Part shown: positions 17,625-25,723 of the stretch, one piece after another
Position numbering within the stretch: the first letter of the stretch is position 1
How the letters are laid out: each line of letters starts with the position of its first letter
Source of the DNA: Pseudomonadota bacterium
GTDB taxonomy: Bacteria > Pseudomonadota > Gammaproteobacteria > Burkholderiales > Chitinibacteraceae
DNA: 64,000 nt
Assembly: GCA_026399755.1 (NCBI GenBank)
Contig: JAPLQI010000057.1
Span: 1 to 64,000 of the forward strand
Direction of reading: 5' to 3'
Program-made: the position numbers and the translations under genes
The notes under the pieces: model-generated
What the model was told of the DNA's origin: nothing
The model's database searches: none
Seen by the model: the letters and a program-made list of their open reading frames with translations, nothing else

Positions 17625-19631
17625 TCAATTAATCTTCACCAGTCCGCCCTTAATGGTCAGCATGCCGCCGCCGTCGACGGTTTGTTCTGCGCCGCCTTTG
17701 TTCATCAGGCTGACGCCGCCGTCGTTGGTGAGGGTGGTTCCGGCTTTGTTATCCAGGGATGTACCTGCCTGATTGGTCAGTGCTGTGCCCGCTTTATTGG
17801 TAAGGCTGGTTCCGGCCTGATTGGTCAGTGCTGCGTCGCTTTTGGCGGTGTAGGCGCCGCTGCTTTCTATGCTGATGGTGCCGCTGACTTTAATGCTGAG
17901 ATTGCCATCCACGGTGATGGTGTAATTGCCTGTGACTTTTTGCGTAAGGTCGCCACCTACTTCACGCGCTTCGTCGCCGCCTGCTTTTACGCTGCGCTTG
18001 CCTTTGATATCGGTGGCCTCATCCCCTTTGCTCACGGTGAGCGTGCGGTTGCCTTTGTCGATGGTGGTGGCGTCGTTGCCTTCTTGCACGGTACGGGTTC
18101 TATCGTTTTTGACGGTACGGATTTCATCGTGGCCGATGGTGTGGGTGACGTCGTTGAGCGTGTTGGTTTTAAGATCTTTCTGCGCTTGCAGAAACACTTC
18201 TTCGGCATCTTTTTTATCTTCAAAACGCAGCTCATTAAAGCCGCCACCACCCTTGGATGAATTAGTTTTGATGCCCGATTGCGTTTGATTGGCGGGCAGA
18301 GCGTAGGGCAGGCTGTTGTCGCCGTTGTAAACGCAGCCGGTGACCAGCGGTTTATCCGGGTCGCCATCAATAAAGGTCACTACCACTTCCTGCCCTATGC
18401 GCGGAATAAATTGCGCGCCAAAGGCCTTGCCGCTCCACGCCTGCATCACCCGCACCCAGCAGGAGCTGGTTTCGTCTTTTTTGCCGTCCTGATCCCATGG
18501 GAATTGAATCTTGATGCGGCCATATTCGTCAGTCCAGATTTCTTCCCCTGATTTGCCCACCACCAGCGCAGTTTGCGTATGCATGCGCGGTTTGGGGGTG
18601 AGCCTTGGCGGGTGGTATGGGGTCGCCTTGGGGATGGCGCTAAAGCGGTTGCGATAATGTTGGTGGCTGGCGTCGTGCGTGACGGCGGTGATCACCCATT
18701 CAATATTGGCGGCGGCATTATCGTGGCCGCTCAGGGTAAAAGTGTGGCCGGGGATCAGCCAGCGGCAATCGCTCTCGCCGATAAAGCGCGTCTCCTGGCT
18801 GCGTAAACCGGCTACGCGAATTTTGCCCAGTGCGTCTCCCTTGGCCTTGGCGGTGTAGCCACCCGGATGCTCAAACACCGAGCGTGCGCCGTCCACTGCC
18901 TTGGTTTGCGAATAAAGCGAAGTGCTGGCGGTGGTGAATTCGTAATCACTGGTGTTGTAAGCGGTGGAAACCGCCTGCTGGCATAGCTCGCCACTGCGAA
19001 TGCCGTGCAGCTCACGGCTGCCCATATCCTGCCCCAGCCAGGCAATGGTGCTGGCATTGGGGCAGGCGGGGAAGGCATCGTTGCTATCGGCCAGTACCAG
19101 TGTGTGCTTGCCGTCTTCATGGGTAAAAAACCAGAAAATCCCCTCGTCTTCCATCAGGCGGGAAACAAATGCAAAATCGCTCTCGCCGTATTGCACGCAA
19201 TATTCGCGCGGATCATAAGTGGCATCGAGTTTCAGTGAATAATCGCTAAAGCCATGTACCGCAAACACTGCCTTTACTATATCCGGCACGCTTTTGGCCT
19301 GAAACACGCGGTTATTACTTGCCAGCGTCAGCCACCACAGCCAGGGGCGCAGTGTTAGGCTGTATTTATCTACTGTCGCATCGCCCGGCAATTGCCGAAT
19401 CTCCGCGCACAACAGATCCAGCGGCCGCGTTTTAGCATCGTGGCGCAAGGTGATGGTCAGGTGAGTGGCAATCGCCGCATCCATCGTCAGCGTGGTGCCG
19501 CTGTAGCCTGCCAGTGTGATGACACCCAGCTGATTCAAACCCTCATCCCCCGACACGCCATCGGGGTAAAGATCCGCGAGGGCAGAGGCTGATAGGGAGA
19601 TTGAAGTGGCGGTGTCGGTGGGGCGGGTCAT
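17625..19631 (-). CDS. vgrG: T6SS spike protein VgrG (TssI)
   Basis: A 668-residue VgrG, the trimeric needle pushed out by the contracting sheath. The gp27/gp44-like part covers about 1-350 with YCVQYGESDFAFVSRLMEDEGI and FTHEDGKHTLVLADS. The gp5 OB-fold follows with EIWTDEYGRIKIQFPWD, SCWVRVMQAWSGKAFGAQFIPRIGQEV and VTFIDGDPDKPLVTGCVYN. The C-terminal beta-helix carries charged repeats and then six 8-residue units of the type LTNQAGTS (about 602-649). There is no C-terminal enzymatic domain, so this is a structural or cargo-carrier VgrG. The ATG at 19631 has GAGG upstream. It is separated from clpV by accessory genes and RAYT remnants. Confidence 0.95.
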   Translation of the reverse strand: MTRPTDTATSISLSASALADLYPDGVSGDEGLNQLGVITLAGYSGTTLTMDAAIATHLTITLRHDAKTRPLDLLCAEIRQLPGDATVDKYSLTLRPWLWWLTLASNNRVFQAKSVPDIVKAVFAVHGFSDYSLKLDATYDPREYCVQYGESDFAFVSRLMEDEGIFWFFTHEDGKHTLVLADSNDAFPACPNASTIAWLGQDMGSRELHGIRSGELCQQAVSTAYNTSDYEFTTASTSLYSQTKAVDGARSVFEHPGGYTAKAKGDALGKIRVAGLRSQETRFIGESDCRWLIPGHTFTLSGHDNAAANIEWVITAVTHDASHQHYRNRFSAIPKATPYHPPRLTPKPRMHTQTALVVGKSGEEIWTDEYGRIKIQFPWDQDGKKDETSSCWVRVMQAWSGKAFGAQFIPRIGQEVVVTFIDGDPDKPLVTGCVYNGDNSLPYALPANQTQSGIKTNSSKGGGGFNELRFEDKKDAEEVFLQAQKDLKTNTLNDVTHTIGHDEIRTVKNDRTRTVQEGNDATTIDKGNRTLTVSKGDEATDIKGKRSVKAGGDEAREVGGDLTQKVTGNYTITVDGNLSIKVSGTISIESSGAYTAKSDAALTNQAGTSLTNKAGTALTNQAGTSLDNKAGTTLTNDGGVSLMNKGGAEQTVDGGGMLTIKGGLVKIN

Positions 19632-19703
19632 GGGTAAAGCCTCATCAAGGGAGGTGTGATTTTTTTTGTGTTTCTTAGCCGTTTCTTATTTGTTGTATAT
19701 TTT

Positions 19704-20234
19704 TTATCGAAATATATCACTGCCATCTTTTATGATAAGAGGCCCAAATATATCGCTGTCGTCATCTATCCCTGCTCGTTTTGTTGTTTTTATTTTTTTA
19801 TTGTGTGTGGTTGCGGCGCAGGAGTAATTTAATAGAGCTTCTCCAATAGAGTCAGGAACTATATCTGATAGTTCTGGATTTTTAAATAAATAGGAATTTA
19901 CTACCTCTCCTCCATTTTTACCCATATATGCGATTGACTGTGTAATAGCAGATTTTCTTAAAGAGCAATCCCAGATATATAGTTCTTTAGTGGATTGATA
20001 GGTCTTTAATGTATTTATGTTCTCATTGAAAATTTTTGTTGAATAGTGTTCATTATGAGGGGAAGAAAACTGACCGTAAACCCACCCTTTTACTGAGTGA
20101 CCATTTTTTCTTAGTGAGCTTTTGTCAACCGAAAATGTACTTTTATCTTCTGATTGAGTTACTTCAATCCAATTTGATGAATAGGATTGAGTTGATAAAA
20201 GGGTGAGGTAAAAAACGAGAATTATCTTGTTCAT
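19704..20234 (-). CDS. Secreted protein, surface-adhesin E-like
   Basis: A 176-residue protein with a clear signal peptide (MNKIILVFYLTLLSTQSYS). The mature part starts NWIEVTQSEDKSTFSVDKSSLRKNGHSVKGWVYGQF, which follows the W-V-D-S-I-R-G-V-W pattern of the Adhesin_E-like family of small periplasmic or surface proteins. Two Cys (in WDCSLRK and LLNYSCAA) are probably disulfide-bonded. The gene is markedly AT-rich compared with vgrG and clpV on either side, which suggests separate acquisition. It sits upstream of vgrG on the same strand. A T6SS cargo or immunity role cannot be excluded, but nothing in the sequence shows it. Confidence 0.6.
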   Translation of the reverse strand: MNKIILVFYLTLLSTQSYSSNWIEVTQSEDKSTFSVDKSSLRKNGHSVKGWVYGQFSSPHNEHYSTKIFNENINTLKTYQSTKELYIWDCSLRKSAITQSIAYMGKNGGEVVNSYLFKNPELSDIVPDSIGEALLNYSCAATTHNKKIKTTKRAGIDDDSDIFGPLIIKDGSDIFR

Positions 20235-20266
20235 TTTCTTACCATTTTGGTGGTGGAAGGGATAAA

Positions 20267-20524
20267 TTATTGGGTATTGAATCCATTCAAAAATTTCATG
20301 CCTTTCGACAGAGAGGGGCGAGTCGTTTCAATCAATAAATGATAATGATTGTCCATCAGGCAATAGGCATGGCAATACCAATCATGCCGTGCAACGGTAT
20401 CGGCAAGCAGCGCAAGAAATTCAATCCTGTCTTCATCCGCCAAATAAATAGCGGCACGCGCAATACCGCGTGCCGTAACGTGATACAGCGCCCCAGCAAA
20501 CTCCACCCGCAAAGGCCGCGACAT
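20267..20524 (-). pseudogene. Truncated RAYT (REP-associated Y1 transposase), copy 1
   Basis: The 85-residue product starts MSRPLRVEFAGALYHVTARG, the hallmark start of RAYT proteins (IS200-like, Y1 HUH transposases), and retains the HUH metal motif in CLMDNHYHLLIET. Full-length relatives are well over 200 residues and carry the nucleophilic Tyr downstream; here the frame ends at FNTQ before that part, so the enzyme should be inactive. Upstream (higher coordinates) lies a REP sequence TGTCAAATGTAAGACCTGACCCC at 20579-20601, its natural partner. Confidence 0.85.
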
Positions 20525-20542
20525 TCCGTTCTCCTTGCCTGT

Positions 20543-20752
20543 CTAACTTAGTAATAAGAATAGATGCGGGAGGGGGAATGTCAAATGTAAGACCTGACCC
20601 CAGAGCTTCCACAGAGCTTCACAGAGCTTCATGACCCCAGAGCTTCCATTAATCCTGACTTCATTCATTAAATTAATTACAGCAAACGCATTACCGCGCT
20701 CCGTAACGTGATACAGCGTTCCAGCAAACTCCACCCGCAAAGGCCGCGACAT
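20543..20752 (-). pseudogene. Truncated RAYT, copy 2 (5' end only)
   Basis: Only about the first 20-25 residues (MSRPLRVEFAGTLYHVTERG) match RAYT; the frame then runs into unrelated sequence and short CAGAGCTTC repeats at 20610-20650. Its start and 5' flank through the REP at 20807-20829 are a near-identical direct repeat of the copy-1 flank at 20515-20601, so the two remnants arose by duplication followed by deletion. Confidence 0.8.
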
Positions 20753-20808
20753 TCCGTTCTCCTTGCCTATCTAACTTAGTAATAAGACTAGATGTGGGAG
20801 GGGAAATG

Positions 20809-21294
20809 TCAAATGTAAGACCTGACCCCGAAACCTGACCCGAGACCCATATAAATCGTCGAGTCTTCAATGTGGTGAATTACGCATCGGTTTAGTCGCT
20901 GACTCCATGCAATAGAGTATTGAATGTATATTTCGTAAAATCCACTACGAATAGTATTTGATTGAACAAAGGCTTTGAATGTTTGTTGTGTCCACCTATA
21001 TTCATTTAATTCTCTTACCTGATTGGCTGCGACTTCAGATTGTACATCCCTCCAAACTGTCAAAATTTCACGTTGTAGTTTATTTACAGCCTCTCGATCC
21101 ATTATTAGTATCGTTGATGTATCCACTATCCTACTGGCAAGGACCCCAATATTATGGTCCTTGTCAGGATCACAGCAATAAACAACATGAGATTGACGAA
21201 ACAATTCAGTGGAAATATTTGCCATTTGATGCCTTAACATACCTAAAAGATTTAAATCTGTTGGATTTTGTTTTGCCCGGTTTTTTTTTCTCAT
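20809..21294 (-). CDS. Hypothetical protein bounded by inverted REPs
   Basis: A 161-residue protein I do not recognise. It is rich in helices and Gln/Asn (for example REAVNKLQREILTVWRDVQ and VRELNEYRWTQQTF) with no signal peptide or membrane segment. A good ribosome-binding site (GAGGAGT, about 10 bases before ATG 21294) supports expression. The last ten or so residues (GSGFGVRSYI) and the stop are encoded by the REP sequence at 20807-20829, so either the original C-terminus was lost or the frame was extended by REP insertion. A second, inverted REP lies upstream at 21410-21432. AT-rich; probably an acquired gene. It sits between clpV and the RAYT remnants. Confidence 0.6.
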   Translation of the reverse strand: MRKKNRAKQNPTDLNLLGMLRHQMANISTELFRQSHVVYCCDPDKDHNIGVLASRIVDTSTILIMDREAVNKLQREILTVWRDVQSEVAANQVRELNEYRWTQQTFKAFVQSNTIRSGFYEIYIQYSIAWSQRLNRCVIHHIEDSTIYMGLGSGFGVRSYI

Positions 21295-21409
21295 GGCAAT
21301 AATACTCCTCGTAGTTGTTTACAAATGAATGGGTTCAGATACCGTCTTGCAGGTCAAGGTTTTTATCCCTGAAATGGGCATCAAACGGTACGCCTGACTT
21401 CAAACAAAA

Positions 21410-21432
21410 GGGGTCAGATCTTACATTTGACA
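21410..21432 (-). repeat. REP sequence (R5), inverse orientation
   Basis: GGGGTCAGATCTTACATTTGACA, the inverse complement of the REP at 20807-20829 with one mismatch. The pair brackets the 161-residue gene. Confidence 0.8.
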
Positions 21433-21471
21433 ATTCCCCCTCCCTCCAGAAAAAAAATAAAAATTTACTCA

Positions 21472-24039
21472 TTACTCCAAAACCCATTCCGCCAATTTCC
21501 CCACTACTTCCCCCATCAAAACATTATCCACATCCCTCGCCCCAGCCCCTCTGCATCGGGCTAATACCGCCGTCACAATGCCGCTTTCAAATTCAAAGGT
21601 TTTCCCCGTGGCATCTGTATAGCGTTTTTTTAATTTTTCTAATTTGGTTTTTATAATCTGGGCCAGAATGGCGTCGTCTAATGCGCGGTAGGGCACGACG
21701 GTCATGCGGGCTAGAAAAGCGGGGCGGAAGGATTGCAGCAGGGTGTGGCGCAGGTCGTCGGCGAATTGGCTTGTAGCAAAGGTTTGCGGGGGGGTGTCGA
21801 GGATCAGCTCTGCCCCTACATTGCTGGTGGCCAGGATGACGGTGTTTTTGAAATCGACGACTAAGCCGCTGCCGTCTTCCATCATGCCTTTGTCAAATAC
21901 GTTGTAAAACGCTTCCAGCACATCGGGGTGGGCTTTTTCGATTTCGTCCAGCAAGACCACGCAGTAAGGTTTGCGCCGCACCGCTTCGGTGAGCACGCCG
22001 CCGCTGCCGTAGCCCACATAGCCGGGCGGCGCGCCTTTTAGCTGGCTGACGGTGTGCGCTTCCTGGTATTCAGACAAATTAATGGTGACCAGATTGCGCT
22101 CGCCGCCGTAGAGCGCGTCGGCCAGTGCGTAGGCGGTTTCGGTTTTGCCCACACCGGTGGGGCCGGGCAGCAGAAACACGCCGACCGGTTTGTTTGGCTC
22201 GGTCAGGCCCGCGCGGTAAGCCTGAATGCGGCTGGCGATGGTATCCAGCGCGCTTTGCTGGCCGATAATTCTTTGCCCCATGCGTTTAGCCAGGGTGCGG
22301 ATGGCGTAGGCCTCGTCGGCCAGCATTTTGCCAACCGGAATGCCCGTCCAGCCTGCAATTACGGCGGCAACGGTGCGTGAATCCACATGGGCGGGCACCA
22401 TGGTGTCGTCCTGACGTATGGTGTCCAGCCCGCTTTCTAGGCGTTTGATGGTGGCGGGCAGATCGGTAAACAGCTCTTCTTCATCGCTGCTGCGCGGCTG
22501 TTGTTTGGATAATTTGATTAAGGCGGCGTGGGCGCTGAGCAGCTCTACTACGGCGGCTTTTTCTTCCTGCCAGCGGTTTTCTAATTCCTGAATCTGCGCT
22601 TTAAGCTGGCCATGTTCCGCCTGCAAGCCGGCGATGCGCTCCTGGTGCGGGGCACCGGTGAGTTGCTCGCGCTCCAGCCGGTTGAGTTCGTCATTAATGG
22701 CGTTTTGCCGGTGGCGGGCGCTTTCCAGCTGCGGCGGCACATCGTGCTGGGCAAGCGCTACGCGGGCGCAGGCGGTATCGAGCACGCTGATGGCTTTGTC
22801 CGGCAACTGGCGGCCGGTGATATAGCGGTGCGATAGCTTTACCGCGTCGCAAATGGCGGCATCCAGCACATACACGCCGTGGTGCTGCTCCAGCTCGGCC
22901 GCCACGCCGCGCAGCATTTCGATGGCGGTGGCCTCGTCGGGCTCCTCAACCTGCACCAGCTGAAAACGCCTTGCCAGCGCGGGGTCTTTTTCAAAATATT
23001 TTTTGTATTCCAGCCATGTGGTGGCGGCGATGGTGCGCAGCTCGCCACGGGCCAGCGCGGGTTTCAGCAGATTGGCGGCGTCATTTTGCCCTTCGGCGGC
23101 ACCCGCGCCCACCAGCGTATGCGCTTCATCAATAAATAAAATAATCGGGATTTCTGAGTTTTTAACTGCTTCGATTACGCTTTTTAAGCGCTGCTCAAAC
23201 TCGCCTTTCAGGCTGGCTCCGGCTTGCAGCAGTCCTAAATCTAATACACGCAGCGCCACGTTTTTAAGCGCAGGTGGTACTTCGCCTGCGGCAATTCTGA
23301 GCGCCAGGCCTTCCACCACTGCAGTTTTGCCCACGCCCGGCGCGCCAACCAGAATGGGGTTGTTTTGCCTGCGCCGCAGCAGGATATCGATGGCCTGGCG
23401 GATTTCGCCATCGCGCCCCACTATCGGATCAATCTTGCCAGCGCGTGCATCGGCGCAAAGATCCTGCGTGTACTGGCTGAGCACACTGTTTTCTGGCGCA
23501 TTGGGGCTGATGCCCGGGTTAGCAGCGGCGGGTTGCTGACCGGCTTCTTTGACGGGCGCAGGCGGCGCTTCGCAGGAGGCGGCGCTCCAGTTGCTCAGCT
23601 CGCTGCGCAGGGTATCGCGGTTAATGCTGAGTAGGGATGAAACGCCATTGAGCAGCAGGCTGCGCAGCTCTTCGTTTTCTAACAGCGCCAGCAGCAGCAT
23701 GCCGGATCGCACCCGCTGATTGTGGCTGACGGTGGCGTAGACCACGGCGCTTTCTAATAGCTTAACGGTGTGCGTGGCAAAGGCGGGGGTGCGGGTATTG
23801 CCGCGCTTAAATCGCTCCAATGCGGTGTTGATTTCGGTGCTGAGCGCATCGCGGATGATGCCGCAGCGCGGCAAAATGGCGGCCAAGTCGCCCGCTTCAA
23901 TGTCGATCAGCTCTAGCAGCAGGTGTTCTATCTCGATATAAAAATGCGTTTGCACAAGGCAGCGCTGGGCGGCGCGCTCCAGTGCCTCGCGGCAGGGCGT
24001 GTTCAGCAGGGCAATCAGGGCGCTTAAATCTAAGCTCAT
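21472..24039 (-). CDS. clpV: T6SS sheath-disassembly ATPase ClpV (TssH)
   Basis: An 855-residue AAA+ Hsp100 ATPase that unfolds contracted TssBC sheaths for reuse. An N-terminal Clp repeat domain (about 1-150) is followed by NBD1 with Walker A GAPGVGKT (232-239) and Walker B ILFIDEAHTL, a coiled-coil middle domain (about 410-520), and NBD2 with Walker A GPTGVGKT (near 625) and VLLDEIEKAHPDV. The Ala/Pro-rich linker around 155-185 and the short middle domain are typical of ClpV rather than ClpB. The start overlaps the tssG stop as ATGA, so translation is coupled. It is the last core gene of the left T6SS arm. Confidence 0.95.
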   Translation of the reverse strand: MSLDLSALIALLNTPCREALERAAQRCLVQTHFYIEIEHLLLELIDIEAGDLAAILPRCGIIRDALSTEINTALERFKRGNTRTPAFATHTVKLLESAVVYATVSHNQRVRSGMLLLALLENEELRSLLLNGVSSLLSINRDTLRSELSNWSAASCEAPPAPVKEAGQQPAAANPGISPNAPENSVLSQYTQDLCADARAGKIDPIVGRDGEIRQAIDILLRRRQNNPILVGAPGVGKTAVVEGLALRIAAGEVPPALKNVALRVLDLGLLQAGASLKGEFEQRLKSVIEAVKNSEIPIILFIDEAHTLVGAGAAEGQNDAANLLKPALARGELRTIAATTWLEYKKYFEKDPALARRFQLVQVEEPDEATAIEMLRGVAAELEQHHGVYVLDAAICDAVKLSHRYITGRQLPDKAISVLDTACARVALAQHDVPPQLESARHRQNAINDELNRLEREQLTGAPHQERIAGLQAEHGQLKAQIQELENRWQEEKAAVVELLSAHAALIKLSKQQPRSSDEEELFTDLPATIKRLESGLDTIRQDDTMVPAHVDSRTVAAVIAGWTGIPVGKMLADEAYAIRTLAKRMGQRIIGQQSALDTIASRIQAYRAGLTEPNKPVGVFLLPGPTGVGKTETAYALADALYGGERNLVTINLSEYQEAHTVSQLKGAPPGYVGYGSGGVLTEAVRRKPYCVVLLDEIEKAHPDVLEAFYNVFDKGMMEDGSGLVVDFKNTVILATSNVGAELILDTPPQTFATSQFADDLRHTLLQSFRPAFLARMTVVPYRALDDAILAQIIKTKLEKLKKRYTDATGKTFEFESGIVTAVLARCRGAGARDVDNVLMGEVVGKLAEWVLE

Positions 24040-25163
24040 AGGGCCACCGGTTTAGGGGCAATCTGGCATTGTCGGGAGATATTGCTTGAGCCGCCCAGCC
24101 ATGTGGTCTGGCCGAGTAAAAAGGGCGTGGCGGTTTTGGATAGCGGAGTTGGGTTTGTGCCGTTGTTGGCGGTTTTTGCATCGGCGGCGAGTTTTAGCAC
24201 CAGCCTGCAGCGCATCTCTGGCCCAAAATAAAACGCCGCCAGCGCCATCAGCTTGCCGTAGAGAGCGCCGGTAGGCAGATAGGCCAGATATTTATCTAAA
24301 GACAGCGGGCCTATGGTGAGCGTAATGCCTGCGTGCTCGTCCCAAATCCGCTTACCTGCCACGGCGTTTTGCCCTAGCGTATTGTTTTTTGTGCCCAGCA
24401 GGCTGAGGTGAGACACGGGCAGATCACTCCATGCGCCGTCAAACTGTCTGATCCCTAGCATGTCTCCCCAATAGCTGGCGGCGAGCGCTTGAAATCCCTC
24501 TACCGAACGGCGACGATTAGCCAGAATGGGCACGCGGGCCAGTAAGGCTTGATCGCTAATATCTTGGCGATGATGTAAGGCTTTGGGCAGGATGCCTGCC
24601 AGTGCGCGCAGCAGCGGCTGCACGGCGCTGCGATCCGGCGCGGTAAAAGGCGCGGCAATATGATGCTTGCCCTGCACCCGATACAGCTGGCCAAGGATGC
24701 GCTGATGAAATAAATCTAAAAACGCCGCCGGTGCATGATCTTTTTGTAAGCGCCGCCCTTGCAGCCATTCCTGATAAACATAAGGCAGCGGGCCATCGGG
24801 GCCGCCTAGGCCAAAGTGGCAGGCTTGCAATTCTAATTGGCTGGCGTGCGAGCGCCGTTTTACAGGCTTTCTTCTGAGGCTGAGTTTGAAAGTTTTAGTG
24901 CTGGCTCTAAAGCTGAGTCGATGATTTGTTTTACTGAGCGAGGCCAGTGCGCTGGGGTAAAACAGCGGGTAGAGCGGCCCGCTTAAACGCACCGTCTCCT
25001 GCCGAGGGTCCAGCCCCGTACCCAGCGGCGTTTTGCGCGGGTAGCATTTCTCCAGCAGCGCCAGCGCTTGAGCAAACTCAAAGCGATAGGGCGCAGCGAA
25101 GAGCTCGTCGATGAGGGTGTTAGCGGGCATGTTGGTTTCTGCTTTGCATGCGGCGTAGCTCAT
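24036..25163 (-). CDS. tssG: T6SS baseplate protein TssG
   Basis: A 375-residue baseplate subunit (ImpH/VasB family) that forms the wedge with TssE and TssF. Family blocks are FEFAQALALLEKCYP near the N-terminus, HFGLGGPDGPLPYVYQEWL, FLDLFHQRILGQLYR and, in the C-terminal half, NAVAGKRIWDEHAGITLTIGPL. The chosen ATG is 25163; an internal ATG at 25130 (MPANTLIDEL) is an equally possible start because neither has a strong ribosome-binding site. It overlaps clpV by 4 bp. Normally it follows tssF directly; here 560 bp of repeats separate them. Confidence 0.92.
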   Translation of the reverse strand: MSYAACKAETNMPANTLIDELFAAPYRFEFAQALALLEKCYPRKTPLGTGLDPRQETVRLSGPLYPLFYPSALASLSKTNHRLSFRASTKTFKLSLRRKPVKRRSHASQLELQACHFGLGGPDGPLPYVYQEWLQGRRLQKDHAPAAFLDLFHQRILGQLYRVQGKHHIAAPFTAPDRSAVQPLLRALAGILPKALHHRQDISDQALLARVPILANRRRSVEGFQALAASYWGDMLGIRQFDGAWSDLPVSHLSLLGTKNNTLGQNAVAGKRIWDEHAGITLTIGPLSLDKYLAYLPTGALYGKLMALAAFYFGPEMRCRLVLKLAADAKTANNGTNPTPLSKTATPFLLGQTTWLGGSSNISRQCQIAPKPVAL

Positions 25164-25311
25164 GGTTTATGGGGTGCGCATCCAGTTAGATGTTTCTCAT
25201 CGGATGGCCGCGCACGTGCAAGTTTTGAATCATCGTAGGGCGGGTGCAACCCGCCGTTTTTGGTCTTTTTCATATGTTTCGTGTTCGCTAACTAAAATCA
25301 AAAGAAAACCT

Positions 25312-25580
25312 TAAAAGACCTTTTTAGTGCCTTCGGCACGTTGATTTTGGAGCGGTAGCCACCGCGGGGGCGTTCTTTTCTTGTACGGCCAAGAAAAGAA
25401 CCAAAAGAAGGCCGCCCCACGAAACACGAAGGCCCCTCATCTGCGGACAATCGAGCGGCGGCTGCGGAACTCGCTCGCAGGCTCGCTCAAACAGTCCTCG
25501 CCGAAACCCCGCCCGCTTGTTCCTCGCTTCGGCGTGTTTCAAGGGGAGGATTAAAAGCCCCGTGCAGAGAGCAACTCAAA
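25312..25580 (+). repeat. R4 long intergenic repeat, copy C
   Basis: AAAAGACCTTTTTAGTGCCTTCGGCACGTTGATT at the start, and CTTCGGCGTGTTTCAAGGGG then AAAGCCCCGTGCAGAGAG at the end. It lies antisense to the tssF-tssG transcript. Confidence 0.85.
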
Positions 25581-25612
25581 GCAAACCTAAAATATAAGGT
25601 TTGCTTTTAACT

Positions 25613-25710
25613 CCGCTTTTCTCCGTGAAACTCCGTGTTCTCAGTGTCCTCCGTGGTTCAAGATTTGGGTTTTCGCCTTGAAACTTCATGGTTCAAGACT
25701 TGGGTTTCCA
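25613..25710 (+). repeat. R3 repeat, compound copy
   Basis: Contains CTCCGTGAAACTCCGTGTTC, CCGTGGTTCAAGATTTGGGTTTT and a second, diverged unit CATGGTTCAAGACTTGGGTTT. Ends 14 bp before the tssF stop. Confidence 0.75.
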
Positions 25711-25723
25711 TCTCTTGATAAAT

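Larger units (their letters stand above)
25164..25723. other. Repeat-filled gap between tssF and tssG
   Basis: No gene. It contains a half R1 (25234-25256), R4 copy C (25312-25580) and an R3 stretch (25613-25710). In most T6SS loci tssF and tssG overlap or abut, so this is an insertion into an operon. Confidence 0.75.

Noticed and set aside
17571-18260. 229-codon plus-strand frame over the vgrG 3' end
   Set aside because: Antisense shadow of the VgrG repeat region, which is strongly supported by family motifs.
20543-20752. A second functional RAYT gene
   Set aside because: Only the first 20-25 residues match; the rest is unrelated sequence with short tandem CAGAGCTTC units.
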